A program made the position numbers and the translations under genes. A stretch of DNA of 64,000 bases from Effrenium voratum (lineage: Eukaryota > Sar > Dinophyceae > Suessiales > Symbiodiniaceae), in assembly GCA_963377175.1 (NCBI GenBank), contig CAUJNA010000527.1, positions 1 to 64,000 on the forward strand. The letters run 5' to 3'. Shown piece by piece: positions 63,655 through 64,000 of this stretch. The notes below the pieces were generated by a model that had not been told where the DNA came from, searched no databases, and was given only the letters and a program-made list of their open reading frames with translations. Numbering within the stretch: the stretch's first letter is position 1; every line of letters begins with the position of its first letter.

Positions 63655-64000
63655 CTGAAAAGCATGACCTCCTTGTCTGACGTGTCTGAGACTGGGCTCA
63701 GGCCCAGCCCAACCAGCAACCCGCCTGCTGGCCAGGCCCAGCCCACCCAGCCTCAGGCCCAAGCTTGTCTGAAACAGGCCTAGCCCAAGCGCGGCCCCAA
63801 GTCATCCAGCAAGCCCAGCCCAGCCTGCCCAGCCCAGGCCCCGGCGCATCTCAGGGCATGCCAGCCACTAGGCCGGCCCCCAGCTCCCAGCCAAGGTCAG
63901 GTTTGTCTAACGTCTGAGACTGGCCTCAGGCCATCAGGCCAACGACCAGTCTCACGTGTCTGAAACTGGTCTCAAGCTATGCCGGTACTAGGCCTGTCTG
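63655..64000. repeat. GCCCAGCCC-rich repeat tract at the window edge
   Basis: CCCAGCCC and CAGGCCCAG strings with three copies of a GTCTGAGACTGG-CTCAGGCC phrase (63680, 63912, 63957). The repeat continues past the window. Confidence 0.7.

Overview
The window looks like nuclear DNA of a dinoflagellate, most likely core or symbiodiniacean-type; I cannot name the species. Four things support this: several ORFs match protein families I know only from dinoflagellate gene sets; genes run on one strand for more than 30 kb and many are cut into small exons; pentatricopeptide (PPR) exon fragments show the usual dinoflagellate pattern; and microsatellites, satellites and tiny inverted-repeat elements are dense. 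There is no bacterial operon, rRNA, CRISPR array or recognisable phage gene. All family assignments are from reading the sequence and from memory of the families. No search was run.

Layout. 0.35-8.75 kb: GC-rich block of five genes or gene models, all on the minus strand: a short basic ORF (352-810), an unknown 216-aa ORF (1039-1689), a zinc-ribbon/charged protein (1979-3175), a Lys-rich/Ala-Pro protein with one GC-AG intron (5547-6642) and a two-exon protein of a dinoflagellate-expanded family (7164-8748). Between them are GC-rich short tandem repeats. 9-13 kb: mostly non-coding, with CA repeats, one foldback element and a weak minus ORF. 13.2-16.1 kb: a split DNA (cytosine-5) methyltransferase on the minus strand, with motifs I, IV (PCQ), VI (ENV), VIII and X readable in separate exons. 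16.5-23.7 kb: a long multi-exon gene of unknown function with a Glu-rich then Lys-rich tail. 23.8-25.15 kb: a 42-bp hairpin-forming satellite in the spacer upstream of that gene. 25.8-34.6 kb: a multi-exon gene with a TTF/BED-like zinc finger and hAT-transposase-like segments; its introns hold several satellites.

35-37.4 kb appears to be a strand switch. From 37.4 kb rightward the only convincing coding traces are short plus-strand PPR-like exons up to about 46.6 kb. From 35.9 to 63.3 kb the sequence is dominated by at least five families of 40-150 bp elements with terminal inverted repeats (called A to E here), tandem satellites (61-bp, 41-bp inside a ~360-bp higher-order unit, and 65-bp) and microsatellites.

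How the genes may work together: no pathway links them. The array combines a DNA methyltransferase, a transposase-derived gene and several dinoflagellate-specific nuclear-type basic proteins, in a locus heavily loaded with small DNA transposons. Exon boundaries in the three long genes are approximate; the protein segments are far more certain than the splice sites.
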